64,000 bases of DNA, from positions 30,592-94,591 of the forward strand of contig NZ_JAHESD010000016.1 in assembly GCF_018598585.1 (NCBI RefSeq), written 5' to 3'. The stretch comes from Chryseosolibacter indicum (GTDB lineage: Bacteria; Bacteroidota; Bacteroidia; Cytophagales; Cyclobacteriaceae). Each line of letters starts with the position of its first letter. Position 1 is the stretch's first letter. Below the pieces are notes generated by a model. That model was given only the letters and a program-made list of their open reading frames with translations. It was not told the DNA's origin and did no database searches. Position numbers and translations under genes: made by a program. This document shows positions 1 to 9,367 of the stretch, piece after piece.

Positions 1-257
1 ACATGTGGTCGAAGGTGAATGGTAAAATGATGCAGGATAACAACACCGATGATATGATTTTTGGAGTACCGAAGCTTCTGAGCTATATCAGCCAGTTTAT
101 GACGCTGCTTCCTGGTGATGTAATCTCTACGGGCACACCAGCAGGTGTAGGCATGGGTTTTAATCCACCAATCTATCTTAAGCCAGGGGATGTAGTTGAG
201 CTTGGTATTGAAAAACTTGGAACGCAAAGACAGGTAGCAAAAGGTTATCAGGAATGA
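1..257 (+). CDS. Fumarylacetoacetate hydrolase family protein (C-terminal part)
   Basis: This is the last ~85 residues of a gene that begins before the window. The [13 protein letters not shown] stretch is the conserved C-terminal signature of the FAH fold (fumarylacetoacetase, 2-keto-3-deoxy-L-fuconate hydrolase, ureidoglycolate lyase type), followed by the usual PGDVVELGI beta strand. Members of this family are metal-dependent C-C bond hydrolases or decarboxylases. It sits one base ahead of an amidohydrolase, then an SDR and a FucP-type symporter, so the most likely role is the last step of non-phosphorylating L-fucose breakdown, splitting 2,4-diketo-3-deoxy-L-fuconate to pyruvate and lactate. 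The role is inferred from neighbours; the family assignment is firm. Confidence 0.85.
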   Translation, partial: MWSKVNGKMMQDNNTDDMIFGVPKLLSYISQFMTLLPGDVISTGTPAGVGMGFNPPIYLKPGDVVELGIEKLGTQRQVAKGYQE

Positions 258-258
258 A

Positions 259-1083
259 ATGATCATTGACGGACATCAGCATTTCTGGGATTACGATCCG
301 CAAAGAGATTTGTGGATTACCGATGAGATGAAGGTGATCCAAAAAGACTTTCGTCCTCAAGACTTAGAAGTCATTCTTAAGAGGAATAATATAAGTGGAT
401 CGGTAGCTGTACAAGCAGGGCAGACCGAAGAAGAAACGCTCTTTTTATTGTCATGTGCAAAAGGGTTTGATTTTATTAAAGGCGTTGTTGGTTGGGTTGA
501 TCTAAAGAATTCTGCATTAGAACAACGCTTACTTTCATTTTCTCAGTACAAGAAGCTAAAAGGGTTTCGCCACATCGTACAGGCAGAACAAGAAGGTTTT
601 CTTTCTGACCCTAGTTTTGTAGGGGGTGTTCAATTACTGGGTAAGTATAATTTTACCTATGATCTCCTGGTGTATCATTATCAATTAAAAGAAGCTTTTC
701 ATTTTGTTAAGAGTGTCCGTGAAGTAAAGATTGTAATTGATCACCTAGCTAAACCATCTATACGAAATGGTGAAAGATCACCATGGAAAGCCGATCTTAG
801 AGCGTTGTCTGCCTATGAGAATGTTTATTGTAAACTTTCCGGTATGGTTACAGAGGCTTTATGGAACAATTGGAGAATTGAAGATTTTACTCCCTACCTT
901 GATGATCTGTTTGAGATCTTCGGTACCGAGCGCGTTATATATGGCTCTGACTGGCCTGTTTGCCTGCTCGCTGCATCCTATGAAGAGCAGTTGAATATTG
1001 TTCTCGATTACATACATGCATTTTCTGAGCGTGAAAAGCTTAACATTTTAGGGAAAAATGCCGAAAGATTTTATAATCTTTAA
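259..1083 (+). CDS. Amidohydrolase, L-fuconolactonase-like
   Basis: This 274-residue TIM-barrel metal-dependent hydrolase (COG3618 type) has the N-terminal HxH metal motif in DGHQHFW (H6, H8) and the C-terminal YGSDWPVC motif carrying the conserved barrel Asp. The family hydrolyses sugar lactones such as L-fuconolactone or 4-sulfomuconolactone. The ATG lies one base after the stop of the FAH gene and the SDR starts two bases after its own stop, so the three are surely co-transcribed. With a fucose-type symporter downstream, hydrolysis of L-fucono-lactone to L-fuconate is the best guess. Rhamnonolactone is the main alternative substrate. Confidence 0.85.
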   Translation: MIIDGHQHFWDYDPQRDLWITDEMKVIQKDFRPQDLEVILKRNNISGSVAVQAGQTEEETLFLLSCAKGFDFIKGVVGWVDLKNSALEQRLLSFSQYKKLKGFRHIVQAEQEGFLSDPSFVGGVQLLGKYNFTYDLLVYHYQLKEAFHFVKSVREVKIVIDHLAKPSIRNGERSPWKADLRALSAYENVYCKLSGMVTEALWNNWRIEDFTPYLDDLFEIFGTERVIYGSDWPVCLLAASYEEQLNIVLDYIHAFSEREKLNILGKNAERFYNL

Positions 1084-1085
1084 GT

Positions 1086-1859
1086 ATGGATCTCGGTTTA
1101 AAAGACAAAGTAATTATCGTTACCGGAGGAGCAAAAGGTATCGGTGAAGGTATCACAGAAGTACTTTCTCAGGAGGAAGCTATTCCTGTAATCATTGGAA
1201 GAAATGAAGCGGACAATAAAACAACACTGTCTAAAATAAATGGTAGAGGTTTTCAGGTAGTTGCTGAACTCACTCAGCCTGAAGAATGCAGGAAGGCCGT
1301 TGATCTTGTTCTTAAAGAATTTTCACGGATTGATGGACTTGTAAATAATGCAGGAGTTAATGATGGTGTAGGTCTTGAAAACGGTAGTTATGAAAGTTTT
1401 ATATCATCCCTGCATAAGAACCTTGTACATTATTATTTGATGGCACAACATACGCTGCCTTCACTAATAAAATCGAAAGGTGCTATTGTAAACATTGGTT
1501 CAAAAACAGCTGAAACAGGACAGGGTAACACTTCGGCTTATGCAGCTTCTAACGGAGGGCGTAATGCCCTCACCCGTGAATGGGCAGTAGAATTACTTAA
1601 ATATGGTATCCGGGTAAACGCAGTGATAGTTGCTGAGTGTTATACTCCTTTATATGAGCGTTGGATACAAACGCTGCCTGATCCCGATGATGCCTTAACA
1701 CGAATTAATAAGAAAATTCCGTTAGGTAATAGAATGACCACCAAAGAAGAAATAGCAAACATGGTAGCATTTCTTCTTTCTGAACGATCGAGCCACACAA
1801 CAGGTCAGCTTGTCTATGTTGATGGTGGATACGTTCATCTTGACAGGGCACTGACATGA
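1086..1859 (+). CDS. SDR family dehydrogenase (L-fucose dehydrogenase-like), YxxxN variant
   Basis: This 257-residue classical short-chain dehydrogenase has a Rossmann motif TGGAKGIG near residues 13-20, NNAG near 87-90 and the catalytic Ser at S139. The active-site tyrosine is Y152 in SAYAASNGG, but the usual YxxxK lysine is an asparagine (N156; codon AAC). The rest of the C-terminal half, including a glycine-rich Thr-Gly-Gln region and the terminal VDGGYVHLDRA, is intact, so the gene does not look decayed. In this operon it should oxidise L-fucose to the lactone or 2-keto-3-deoxy-L-fuconate to the diketo acid. The lysine replacement may be normal for this subfamily. Confidence 0.85.
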   Translation: MDLGLKDKVIIVTGGAKGIGEGITEVLSQEEAIPVIIGRNEADNKTTLSKINGRGFQVVAELTQPEECRKAVDLVLKEFSRIDGLVNNAGVNDGVGLENGSYESFISSLHKNLVHYYLMAQHTLPSLIKSKGAIVNIGSKTAETGQGNTSAYAASNGGRNALTREWAVELLKYGIRVNAVIVAECYTPLYERWIQTLPDPDDALTRINKKIPLGNRMTTKEEIANMVAFLLSERSSHTTGQLVYVDGGYVHLDRALT

Positions 1860-1893
1860 TACGATTTGAACTACTTAACCCAAAACCATATTC

Positions 1894-3219
1894 ATGCCGA
1901 TTGTAAATTCCGGTACGCCTTCTATGCCTGAATCAGCGGGGAGAAAAATGTATACTATTCCGTTTATGCTTGTAACCAGCCTCTTTTTTCTATGGGGTAT
2001 TGTAAATAGTTTAAACGGAACTTTAATAAAACACTTTCAAACAGCGTTAAACTTAAACAGGGCACAGGCAGGAGTTGTTGACTCGGCATTTTATATAGGT
2101 TACTTTGTTATGTCGCTGCCTGCTGCATTTCTTATGAATCGAATAGGATATAAGAAAGCAATTTTAATAGGATTACTTTTATATGCTGTTGGTGCTTTCC
2201 TTTTTTATCCTGCAGCCGAGATCCGGGTGTATGGACTCTTTCTATTTGCGTTGTTTGTGATTGCTTGCGGACTCGCTTTTTTAGAAACTGCTGCAAATCC
2301 TTATGTCACTGTTCTTGGCAGCCCCTCAAGTGCTGAGAGCAGAATAAATTTTGCGCAGTCATTCAATGGTCTTAGCATTATCCTTGGTCCGGTTATCGGA
2401 AGCCTCTTTATTTTTTCTGATAAAGAATACACTAACGAAATGCTTAATGCAATGCCTGTAGGAGAAGCTGAAGCAATTAGAATAGCTGAAGCGCAATCTG
2501 TTCAAACTCCCTATTTGTTAATTAGTGGAGTTGTTTTGATTGTAGCATTACTTTTTACCATCACAAGAATGCCTGAAATATCAAGTGAAGGGGAAAAGCA
2601 TGCATCTTTTAAAGGAATTCTAAAGCATCGACATTTAATATTTGGTGTGCTTGCTCAATTCTTTTACGTTGGTGCGCAGGCTTCACTTTGGGGCTACTAT
2701 GTTGACTTAAAATTGCACTATGCATACGATACACACCTTGGCATAGTAGAAGCTATTTACAGGATATCCGCAGCCATGACACCAACTCAAATTGCTAGCT
2801 TCCATGCGTCATTTGCGTTCGCGCTTTTTATGATTGGCAGGTTTGTAGGTTCCTATCTGCTCACAAAATTTACAGCTAATAAACTACTTGCTGCATACGC
2901 TGCTGCTTGTGTTATTCTTATTTGTTATGCTATCATGGCATCTGGCATCTCAGCAGTTTTTGCTATTAGTCTTACTTATTTTTTTATGTCTATTATGTTT
3001 CCAACCATATTTGCGTTGTCAATAAAAGATCTTGGAGAACAGGTAAAGCTAGGGTCAGGGTTGGTTATTATGGCAATTGCGGGAGGCGCAGTTCTTCCTC
3101 CTATAACGGGCATCTTATCGCTCGCCGGTCTTGAAAATGCTCTGATAGTTCCACTTATTTCATTTCTCGTTATCTTTTTCTTTGGCTTGTCGGGTTACAG
3201 AATAAGAAAGATAGCGTAG
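1894..3219 (+). CDS. fucP: L-fucose:H+ symporter-type MFS permease
   Basis: This is a 441-residue, 12-helix major facilitator of the FHS/FucP branch. Diagnostic stretches are FFLWGIVNSLN in helix 1, the FLETAANPYV helix-4 motif and the SFNGLSIILGP region. The branch imports L-fucose, and related members take glucose/galactose or N-acetylglucosamine, by proton symport across the inner membrane. It follows the SDR by 34 bases on the same strand and closes the sugar-acid operon, so fucose is the likeliest substrate. The start chosen is the ATG at 1894; an internal ATG (MPESAGRKM) eight codons later is possible because the N-terminus is not conserved. Confidence 0.85.
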   Translation: MPIVNSGTPSMPESAGRKMYTIPFMLVTSLFFLWGIVNSLNGTLIKHFQTALNLNRAQAGVVDSAFYIGYFVMSLPAAFLMNRIGYKKAILIGLLLYAVGAFLFYPAAEIRVYGLFLFALFVIACGLAFLETAANPYVTVLGSPSSAESRINFAQSFNGLSIILGPVIGSLFIFSDKEYTNEMLNAMPVGEAEAIRIAEAQSVQTPYLLISGVVLIVALLFTITRMPEISSEGEKHASFKGILKHRHLIFGVLAQFFYVGAQASLWGYYVDLKLHYAYDTHLGIVEAIYRISAAMTPTQIASFHASFAFALFMIGRFVGSYLLTKFTANKLLAAYAAACVILICYAIMASGISAVFAISLTYFFMSIMFPTIFALSIKDLGEQVKLGSGLVIMAIAGGAVLPPITGILSLAGLENALIVPLISFLVIFFFGLSGYRIRKIA

Positions 3220-3265
3220 TAAGATCTGAGATCAATCTACATTAAGTGCGAGTATGTGCCATAGT

Positions 3266-4096
3266 TTATCTTTTGGAGTTGCCACGCTTCTTTGCAAGCC
3301 ATTGTAAACACTGAATGATGAACTGGTTCTGTTCCGTGCTGGAGAATGATGATGACAATTGTTTGTTTGTTCCGTTTTCATAATCCATATCATTATGCCC
3401 CATGTTGATATAGATCATACGGTATCTTTTGCTTCTCCAGGCTACCGGATAATAACCGTTGTGCCAGATTTCATGCTGTTTAGGGCCTGTGCCAAGAGGA
3501 AAGCTTTGTGGGTCTATTGAAAGAAGAATTTCGATATCGGGGTTGCTTTGCAGATCATTTGTCCAGCTGTACCATTCATTTGGACCGGATTTAAAAGAAG
3601 GCCAAAGATTCTTGACAAACGGATGGTTCTTTTTTTCTACTCGTAAAATAGCGGATGTTGGCCTCCATGTGTTACCCTTATACTCGCCTGATCCTAGAAA
3701 AGTATTGTGATACCAATCCCAGTTCTGGGGATACGTTGAGTTATTTAGGGCAAAGGCAGCAAAGTGAAACCCCATCCACGCCCCACCACTTTCCATGTAT
3801 TTTCTAAACGCTGTTCGTTGTGATTCTTCTTCAGGCCGAGTGTCAAGAAAGAGTACAACATCATAATTCTTTAAAGCTTGCTCATTGAGATTATTCCAAT
3901 CTTTAGTAGAGTCATATTCAAAATTATGCTCAATGGATTGCAAAGAGAACCATTGGTGTGCTTCGTTAACAAAGCTAATATGTGCTAAATCATGCTTTGC
4001 AGTATAAAATGCTATTACGCGAAAATTCTTCTTTACTGATTGCGAATGTGTTACTGAAAAGGAAGCAATAAAAAATATGTAAATTATAGTGCGCAT
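3266..4096 (-). CDS. Secreted ThuA-like domain protein
   Basis: This 276-residue protein starts with a cleavable signal peptide (MRTIIYIFFIASFSVTHSQ). It continues with a class-I-glutamine-amidotransferase-like ThuA fold: the YDVVLFLDTRPEEE strand-turn, a GGAWMGFHFAA nucleophile-elbow-like stretch, and the C-terminal PVAWRSKRYRMIYINMGHNDMDYEN motif typical of ThuA proteins. ThuA proteins occur in sugar-utilisation loci and in Bacteroidota exported enzymes; a true catalytic activity has not been settled. The gene is convergent with the fucose operon (46 bases between stops). An involvement in carbohydrate use is only suggested by this position. Confidence 0.8.
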   Translation of the reverse strand: MRTIIYIFFIASFSVTHSQSVKKNFRVIAFYTAKHDLAHISFVNEAHQWFSLQSIEHNFEYDSTKDWNNLNEQALKNYDVVLFLDTRPEEESQRTAFRKYMESGGAWMGFHFAAFALNNSTYPQNWDWYHNTFLGSGEYKGNTWRPTSAILRVEKKNHPFVKNLWPSFKSGPNEWYSWTNDLQSNPDIEILLSIDPQSFPLGTGPKQHEIWHNGYYPVAWRSKRYRMIYINMGHNDMDYENGTNKQLSSSFSSTEQNQFIIQCLQWLAKKRGNSKR

Positions 4097-4181
4097 TCAA
4101 AGGAAACGAGACTTGGTTACTTTTTTATGATTCAACTAATACACGCCTGATTTAGTTACTAACTTATAAATTTATTCCACT

Positions 4182-4808
4182 ATGAAGACCCTTTTTCTTG
4201 CTTTACTATTAAGCAATGTGCTATTCCAACTGTCAGCACAGGATTATCTATCTACGCAAGGTACTACTTTACCCGGAACTGTTTACTTGACCGATGGCAA
4301 GACAGTTAGTGGAAAAGTTTCCTATAATTCAAGTACTGTCTTTATTCAACCAGAGGGAAGCCAGGTTGTTTCATACTCCGCTGCGGAAGTAACAGGATTT
4401 GGCCTTCAAAATGGAGGCGGAGAATTCCTTTCAATTGCTTCTGGTAAAAAAGGTCGTTATGCCTTTTATGAAACAGTTTCTTCAAAAAATCCAAAGTTTA
4501 TGCTGGTGTCAAATGCTAACTCCATTGACAAACGAGGCAAGGAGAAAGATGAGAACGGAATTAAAATTGTAACGCGGTATTACTTCTACGCTTCTGATGA
4601 AAAGCAACTTGTTGACGCTGACCTAAAAGATGTAGCGGACTTCTTAAAAACGCGTTGTGAAGGGATATCAACAGCGATTACCGAGTATAAAGACAAGAAT
4701 TATCATTACGGACCACTTGCCAGCAAAGATGAAATTAAAAGAAAACTTTTAAGAATTGTTGATGATTACGTTAACAACAGATGTACTTATGTGCCTAAGG
4801 ATTACTAG
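4182..4808 (+). CDS. Secreted protein of unknown function
   Basis: This 208-residue protein has a typical signal peptide (MKTLFLALLLSNVLFQLSAQ). The mature part begins with a strand-rich segment (GTVYLTDGKTVSGKVSYNSS) and ends with a Lys/Arg-rich helical tail. I do not recognise the family, though similar small exported proteins with a metal- or sugar-independent beta region are common in Bacteroidota. It is divergent from the ThuA gene, has no operon partner and is followed by a strong bidirectional terminator. It should be periplasmic or outer-membrane associated. Confidence 0.7.
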   Translation: MKTLFLALLLSNVLFQLSAQDYLSTQGTTLPGTVYLTDGKTVSGKVSYNSSTVFIQPEGSQVVSYSAAEVTGFGLQNGGGEFLSIASGKKGRYAFYETVSSKNPKFMLVSNANSIDKRGKEKDENGIKIVTRYYFYASDEKQLVDADLKDVADFLKTRCEGISTAITEYKDKNYHYGPLASKDEIKRKLLRIVDDYVNNRCTYVPKDY

Positions 4809-4880
4809 TTGTACTTGATTTGTATTGCTTATCGATTATTTCAATTCTTCAACATAGAACTTTGCAAAATGACTTTGCAA

Positions 4881-4916
4881 AAATGAAGGGTACCACATAG
4901 TACCCTTCATTTTTAC
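4881..4916. terminator. Bidirectional intrinsic terminator
   Basis: A perfect 13-bp stem (4881-4893 with 4900-4912) has a 6-nt loop, A residues on the left and a short T run on the right. It lies between the convergent ends of the secreted-protein gene and the YfhO gene and can serve both. Confidence 0.85.
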
Positions 4917-4951
4917 TTATAATATACCGTGAAGGTATACTTCTTCATTTA

Positions 4952-7426
4952 TTAGTCTTTATCTTTCTCTTCTTTCAAACTCCATCCAATACTACCCAAT
5001 AATACAAGTAATACAAGCCATGATGATGCCATCGTTACTTTATTCCCAACTGTATATACATCCGGTTGAAACTTAAATTCTATTGCGTGTTCACCTGCTG
5101 GAATCTGAATTGCTCTTAGAATGTAGTTGGCGCCGTAGATGTTTGTCTCCTTTCCATCAACCGTTGCAATCCATCCTTTGGGATAATATATTTCAGAGAA
5201 TACAGCCAACCCTCCGGTGGATGAGTTGCTTTCGTACTTAAGGTAGTTCGGTTTATACGCTGTAAGTTTAATAATACCCGTACTATCTGTAGCTACATTC
5301 TCAAGCTTAAATCTGGAAACATCAATAACAGCGGTTGTTTTTGTATTGATGTCACAAGTTTGTTTTAATTCTTCCGCAGCCGAATTTACTTTAACAACAT
5401 CGTTTACAAACCATGCATTGCCATTTGCTGAATGGTTAACCAGAACGGCTTCTCGTTCTGTTCCATAAGGGAGGTACTTTACATTCAGCATATTAAAACC
5501 ATGTAGATTGTCGAAGTTGTAATTCTGTTGCTGTGCCTGTGCAAAGAATTTCTGGATTTCCTTGTAAAAGCACGAGTCCAGATATTCCTGGTAGCGTCTC
5601 AACTTGGCTCCATGATAGCCACCAATGGAGTTATGGTGGTAAGAAGTTTTCGCTTCATTAAATGCATCGAAAGGGTTACGCGGGTTGAGCTGATAAACCC
5701 TGTAATAGGACTTGTCTTTCAGAATTTCCTGATCGGCAGGTGTCATAGCAAAAAAGTTTGCACTTTCTCTTTTGCGTTTAAATTGATCGTTAGAGAAGTA
5801 TCTTTTGTCAACAATAGCCAGATCAATGGTTATGATAAGGATCAGGAATGCGTAAAGTCCTGCCGTTGATATTTTCTTTCCCAGATCAAAATAAAGAATA
5901 ACAAACACAATGGTGATAAACGCAAGTGATCTGAAAGCATCAGAACGAAGTAATGAAAGACGGTCTTCAGCAAGTGCATTAGCGAACCATGCTGGCAGTT
6001 GTGCTTCCTGTTCTCTCGTAAAAGAAAGCATACCGCCAAAAATCAGGAAGAAGAGACAAATTCCTCCCGTTGAAGCAAAGGCAATAAGAAGTTTTCGCTT
6101 TGATTCTTTATCGATACCTCGCTGCCATAGTTTTTCTAATCCCAATAAACCCAGTAGTGGCATTGCAAAAAGAATAATCACTAGCGTAAAGGTTACAGAC
6201 CTGAACTTATTATAGCCCGGCAGATAGTCAAACAGCAGGTAATTAAAAGCAGCAAAGTTGCTACCCCAGCTCAGTACGATACTTAATACGGCGAGGGCTC
6301 CCAGCCACCACACATATTTCTTCTCGGCAAACGCAATACCTACAGCAAACAGAAATACGATGATCGCCCCGGCATAATAAGGTGCTGACAGGCGTTGTTC
6401 TCCCCAATATCCAGTAGTAAAATTAACGAGTTGGTTGGCGAGTTGTTGGTCACCAGAGTTTACAAGTGCTCTATAAGTTGCACTTTTTTCATCTTGTAAA
6501 AACGAAATACCGCTGCTACCGCCAAATATATTGGGAATTAATAAAGTGAGTGGTTCAAGAATGCCATTGCTAAATTCGAAAGCATAAGATTTACTCATTC
6601 CCAAAGCGTCAGCAGTTTGCTGTTGTGGTGTTGAACCAGCAAGGTCTGATTTCCCCCTGATACTGTATTTAGCATATTCACTAATTGACCAGAATTGACC
6701 AAAGTAAGAGCCTGCTGCAAGTAGTAAGGCTACTAACAGTACACCAATAGTCTTGAAAAAATAACTGAGGTTCTTTTCACGCACTGCTTCTATGAATCGT
6801 ATAAGACCATATACAAAAACAACTATAACCAGGTAATAGGTAATCTGAATATGGTTTTCGCGCAATTGCAATGCAAGCCCGGCAGCGGTTACTCCTAAAC
6901 CAAGAAGTCGTTTACCAGAAAACACTAGGTGTATACCTGCAACTACCAGTGGCATAAGTGCTATTGCCCCAATACGCGCATTATGACCTGCGCTTAGTCC
7001 TATTATAACATAAGAAGAAAGTCCGAAAGCGATAGCTCCAGCAATAGCAAGATAGGGCCTTACCTTAAAGGCAAGAAGCATGATGTAGTAGCATAAGAAA
7101 GCTATAAAAATGTTATTGATGGGATGAGGCATACCAACCGAAATAATTTTCTTAAGGAAAGTAATTGTTTGGTTGCCCCAAATAACACTAACCATATAAG
7201 CAGGCATACCGCCAAACATTGAGTTGGTCCATAATGCTTCTTCACCTGTTTGTTGTCTGTAATCCTGAATGGATTTAGCGGCTCCCTGAAACATTTGTAT
7301 ATCGTGTTGTTCAAGGGTACGGTTATCAAAGAAGACAGGGTTGAAAAAGAATACAGTTACCAGTAGAAATACAGCAATGGCAACTATATGAGGCAGAACA
7401 TGTTCAGCAAATCTTATTTTCTTCAT
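4952..7426 (-). CDS. YfhO-family multi-pass membrane protein
   Basis: This 824-residue protein resembles the YfhO (PF09586) family. It has a first membrane helix at about 13-31, a long loop with TNSMFGGMPAYM that is characteristic of GT-C-like glycosyltransferases, then about a dozen hydrophobic helices up to about residue 560. A large soluble C-terminal domain with a FYYPKGW-type motif (here EIYYPKGWIATVDG) follows, and a last anchor helix near the C-terminus. In Firmicutes YfhO glycosylates lipoteichoic acid; in Bacteroidota the acceptor is unknown, so only a membrane sugar-transfer role can be proposed. It stands alone on the minus strand. Confidence 0.85.
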   Translation of the reverse strand: MKKIRFAEHVLPHIVAIAVFLLVTVFFFNPVFFDNRTLEQHDIQMFQGAAKSIQDYRQQTGEEALWTNSMFGGMPAYMVSVIWGNQTITFLKKIISVGMPHPINNIFIAFLCYYIMLLAFKVRPYLAIAGAIAFGLSSYVIIGLSAGHNARIGAIALMPLVVAGIHLVFSGKRLLGLGVTAAGLALQLRENHIQITYYLVIVVFVYGLIRFIEAVREKNLSYFFKTIGVLLVALLLAAGSYFGQFWSISEYAKYSIRGKSDLAGSTPQQQTADALGMSKSYAFEFSNGILEPLTLLIPNIFGGSSGISFLQDEKSATYRALVNSGDQQLANQLVNFTTGYWGEQRLSAPYYAGAIIVFLFAVGIAFAEKKYVWWLGALAVLSIVLSWGSNFAAFNYLLFDYLPGYNKFRSVTFTLVIILFAMPLLGLLGLEKLWQRGIDKESKRKLLIAFASTGGICLFFLIFGGMLSFTREQEAQLPAWFANALAEDRLSLLRSDAFRSLAFITIVFVILYFDLGKKISTAGLYAFLILIITIDLAIVDKRYFSNDQFKRKRESANFFAMTPADQEILKDKSYYRVYQLNPRNPFDAFNEAKTSYHHNSIGGYHGAKLRRYQEYLDSCFYKEIQKFFAQAQQQNYNFDNLHGFNMLNVKYLPYGTEREAVLVNHSANGNAWFVNDVVKVNSAAEELKQTCDINTKTTAVIDVSRFKLENVATDSTGIIKLTAYKPNYLKYESNSSTGGLAVFSEIYYPKGWIATVDGKETNIYGANYILRAIQIPAGEHAIEFKFQPDVYTVGNKVTMASSWLVLLVLLGSIGWSLKEEKDKD

Positions 7427-7516
7427 GAGCTATATTAACGAACCGCAAAATAGGAAGGATTAGTGATTATTGTATCACTTAAAAATATCTTCACGCTAAT
7501 TCCTGAGCAGAATATA

Positions 7517-8257
7517 CTAAAGATGGTCTTTCAGTATGTTTATTCCGGCAATCAGTATGAGGATGGAAGTTACACGCTTTATATGTACCTGGTTGAACTT
7601 GTGTATCCCAAGTCTTGATCCTAACTGCCCGCCAGCTAAAACAGCTACAGCAAGTGGTAATATGAATGGCCATCGCATATCTTGAATTTTGGTTATTTGT
7701 CCGGCTAAACCACTTACCGAATTTACAAGTATAAACAAACTGGCGAGGGCAGATATTCTTTTGGCATCATCCCATTTTAGCAGATGCAAAATAGGAGATA
7801 GAAAGATGCCCCCACCTATACCAACAAGTCCTGATAAGAGGCCGATGGCTCCCCCGATGGATGAATTAAATACGATGTTGCCTGACTTTACATTTTCAAC
7901 TTTACCAGGTTGAATCCACAATAATATAGAAGCTAAGATGAGACAAAGCCCCAATAGTAGAAAGAAAGTGTCTTGCTCTAGTTTCCATATTCCACCAATA
8001 AATGATAGCGGTATACTTATCGCAATAAAAGGCCAGCATTTTTTAAGATCAAGTTTTCCTTCTTTGTAAAAAATGTAGGTCCCTCCGGTTACAACTACGA
8101 TATTGCACAGTAAGGCAGTAGGACGTATTACATCAAATTGTACACCTGTTACTGCAAGCAGAGCAAGGTAGCTAGATCCACCACCAAAGCCAACAGATGC
8201 ATAAATAAGTGCTATTGCAAAAAAACTAACGATCAACAGAATTTGTATGCTATCCAT
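7517..8257 (-). CDS. TauE/SafE family sulfite exporter-like permease
   Basis: This 246-residue polytopic protein has seven or eight hydrophobic segments and two copies of the family's glycine-rich motif: VGFGGGSSYLALLAV near residues 22-36 and LVGIGGGIFLSPIL near 143-156. TauE/SafE proteins move sulfite, sulfoacetate or related organosulfur anions across the inner membrane. The gene lies 52 bases downstream of moaA on the same strand, so it may share the moaA transcript. A link with sulfite (a substrate of molybdoenzymes) or with oxyanion supply is possible but unproven. Confidence 0.85.
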   Translation of the reverse strand: MDSIQILLIVSFFAIALIYASVGFGGGSSYLALLAVTGVQFDVIRPTALLCNIVVVTGGTYIFYKEGKLDLKKCWPFIAISIPLSFIGGIWKLEQDTFFLLLGLCLILASILLWIQPGKVENVKSGNIVFNSSIGGAIGLLSGLVGIGGGIFLSPILHLLKWDDAKRISALASLFILVNSVSGLAGQITKIQDMRWPFILPLAVAVLAGGQLGSRLGIHKFNQVHIKRVTSILILIAGINILKDHL

Positions 8258-8309
8258 TCAATGACACCGTGTTGAGCGTAGAAGAACTGCTGAATTGAAC
8301 GAGAGTAAG

Positions 8310-9305
8310 TTATCCTCCAATGGTTGACATCGATTCATGTACAGGAGTATGATTTTTTCTTCTTTCCTCAGCAATAAATCCATTAGCAGGTCTCTGACTA
8401 AAGGCTTTCATCAACTGATTTTTAATTTCATCATCATTGGCGCCTGAGCGCAGTAGTGTTCTAATGTCTAAAACGCCGTCATCATACAGGCATGTTTTAA
8501 GTATTCCCTGGGCAGTAAGCCGAATGCGATTACATGAACCGCAAAAAGTGCGGCTAAAGGCAGCAATTATTCCAATACTCCCACTATAACCAGGAATTTT
8601 GTAATTGTAAGACGTAGAGTTTGCATGGTCATGGATCTTTTCCAGGTCAGGATAATTTAGCTTCAGGTATTCGTATATTTTTCGGTAAGACCAGGTAAAG
8701 CTTTTATAGTGAGAACCTGCACCGTTAAACGGCATCTCTTCAATAAAGCGAACAGACACATTCTTATTGCGTGTCATCTCTGTCATAGCAATAAGATCTT
8801 CAATGTTCTTTCCTTCCATCACTACCGCATTAATCTTCACCGCAATATCATTGTCTAATAAGGCTTGCAGTGTTGCGAGACAGGATGAAAACTCATCGCG
8901 CCGTGTAATTTGTTTAAACCGCTCTCTGTCTAAAGTATCGAGACTAAGATTAACAGAAGCAACACCTAGTTTTTTCAATTCCTTTATGTGGGGAGCAGTA
9001 AGAATTCCATTGGTTGTTATATGCCATTCCTTTACTCCGGGTATCTCAACAATATTCCTGATCAGTTTCATCAAATCATTTCTTACAAAGGGCTCGCCGC
9101 CTGTTAATCTGATTTTCGAAATACCCATCGAAGCCGTCAGGCTGATAAGCCGTATGATCTCTTCAAAAGTAAGTAGCTCTTTTTTAGGAAGATATGTAAT
9201 GCCTTGTTCAGGCATGCAATAAAAACAACGCAGGTTGCACCTATCGGTTACCGCCAACCGAAGGTAATTTATTGGTCGACCATGATTATCATATAACGTT
9301 TCCAC
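8310..9305 (-). CDS. moaA: GTP 3',8-cyclase MoaA (molybdenum cofactor step 1)
   Basis: This 331-residue radical SAM enzyme has the N-terminal CxxxCxxC cluster at C23, C27 and C30, the LTGGEP SAM motif at about 68-73, and the second C-terminal cluster at C255, C258 and C272 that binds GTP. It ends with the conserved double glycine that MoaA needs. Length and motifs are complete. It converts GTP to 3',8-cyclo-dihydro-GTP, which MoaC turns into cPMP. It is divergent from moaD, with 62 bases between the start codons; that gap holds a short palindrome. Confidence 0.96.
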   Translation of the reverse strand: METLYDNHGRPINYLRLAVTDRCNLRCFYCMPEQGITYLPKKELLTFEEIIRLISLTASMGISKIRLTGGEPFVRNDLMKLIRNIVEIPGVKEWHITTNGILTAPHIKELKKLGVASVNLSLDTLDRERFKQITRRDEFSSCLATLQALLDNDIAVKINAVVMEGKNIEDLIAMTEMTRNKNVSVRFIEEMPFNGAGSHYKSFTWSYRKIYEYLKLNYPDLEKIHDHANSTSYNYKIPGYSGSIGIIAAFSRTFCGSCNRIRLTAQGILKTCLYDDGVLDIRTLLRSGANDDEIKNQLMKAFSQRPANGFIAEERRKNHTPVHESMSTIGG

Positions 9306-9344
9306 CTGAATGCTGCTCCGTTGTTTGCTTGTTGTTCGTTAAAT

Positions 9345-9357
9345 ATAGGAATCCTAT
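9345..9357. promoter_or_regulatory. Short palindrome between divergent moaA and moaD
   Basis: ATAGGA-A-TCCTAT, six-base arms around one base, lies midway in the 62-bp gap between the two start codons. The position suits a shared operator, but the arms are short and no regulator gene is adjacent. Confidence 0.25.
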
Positions 9358-9367
9358 TTTAGAACCC

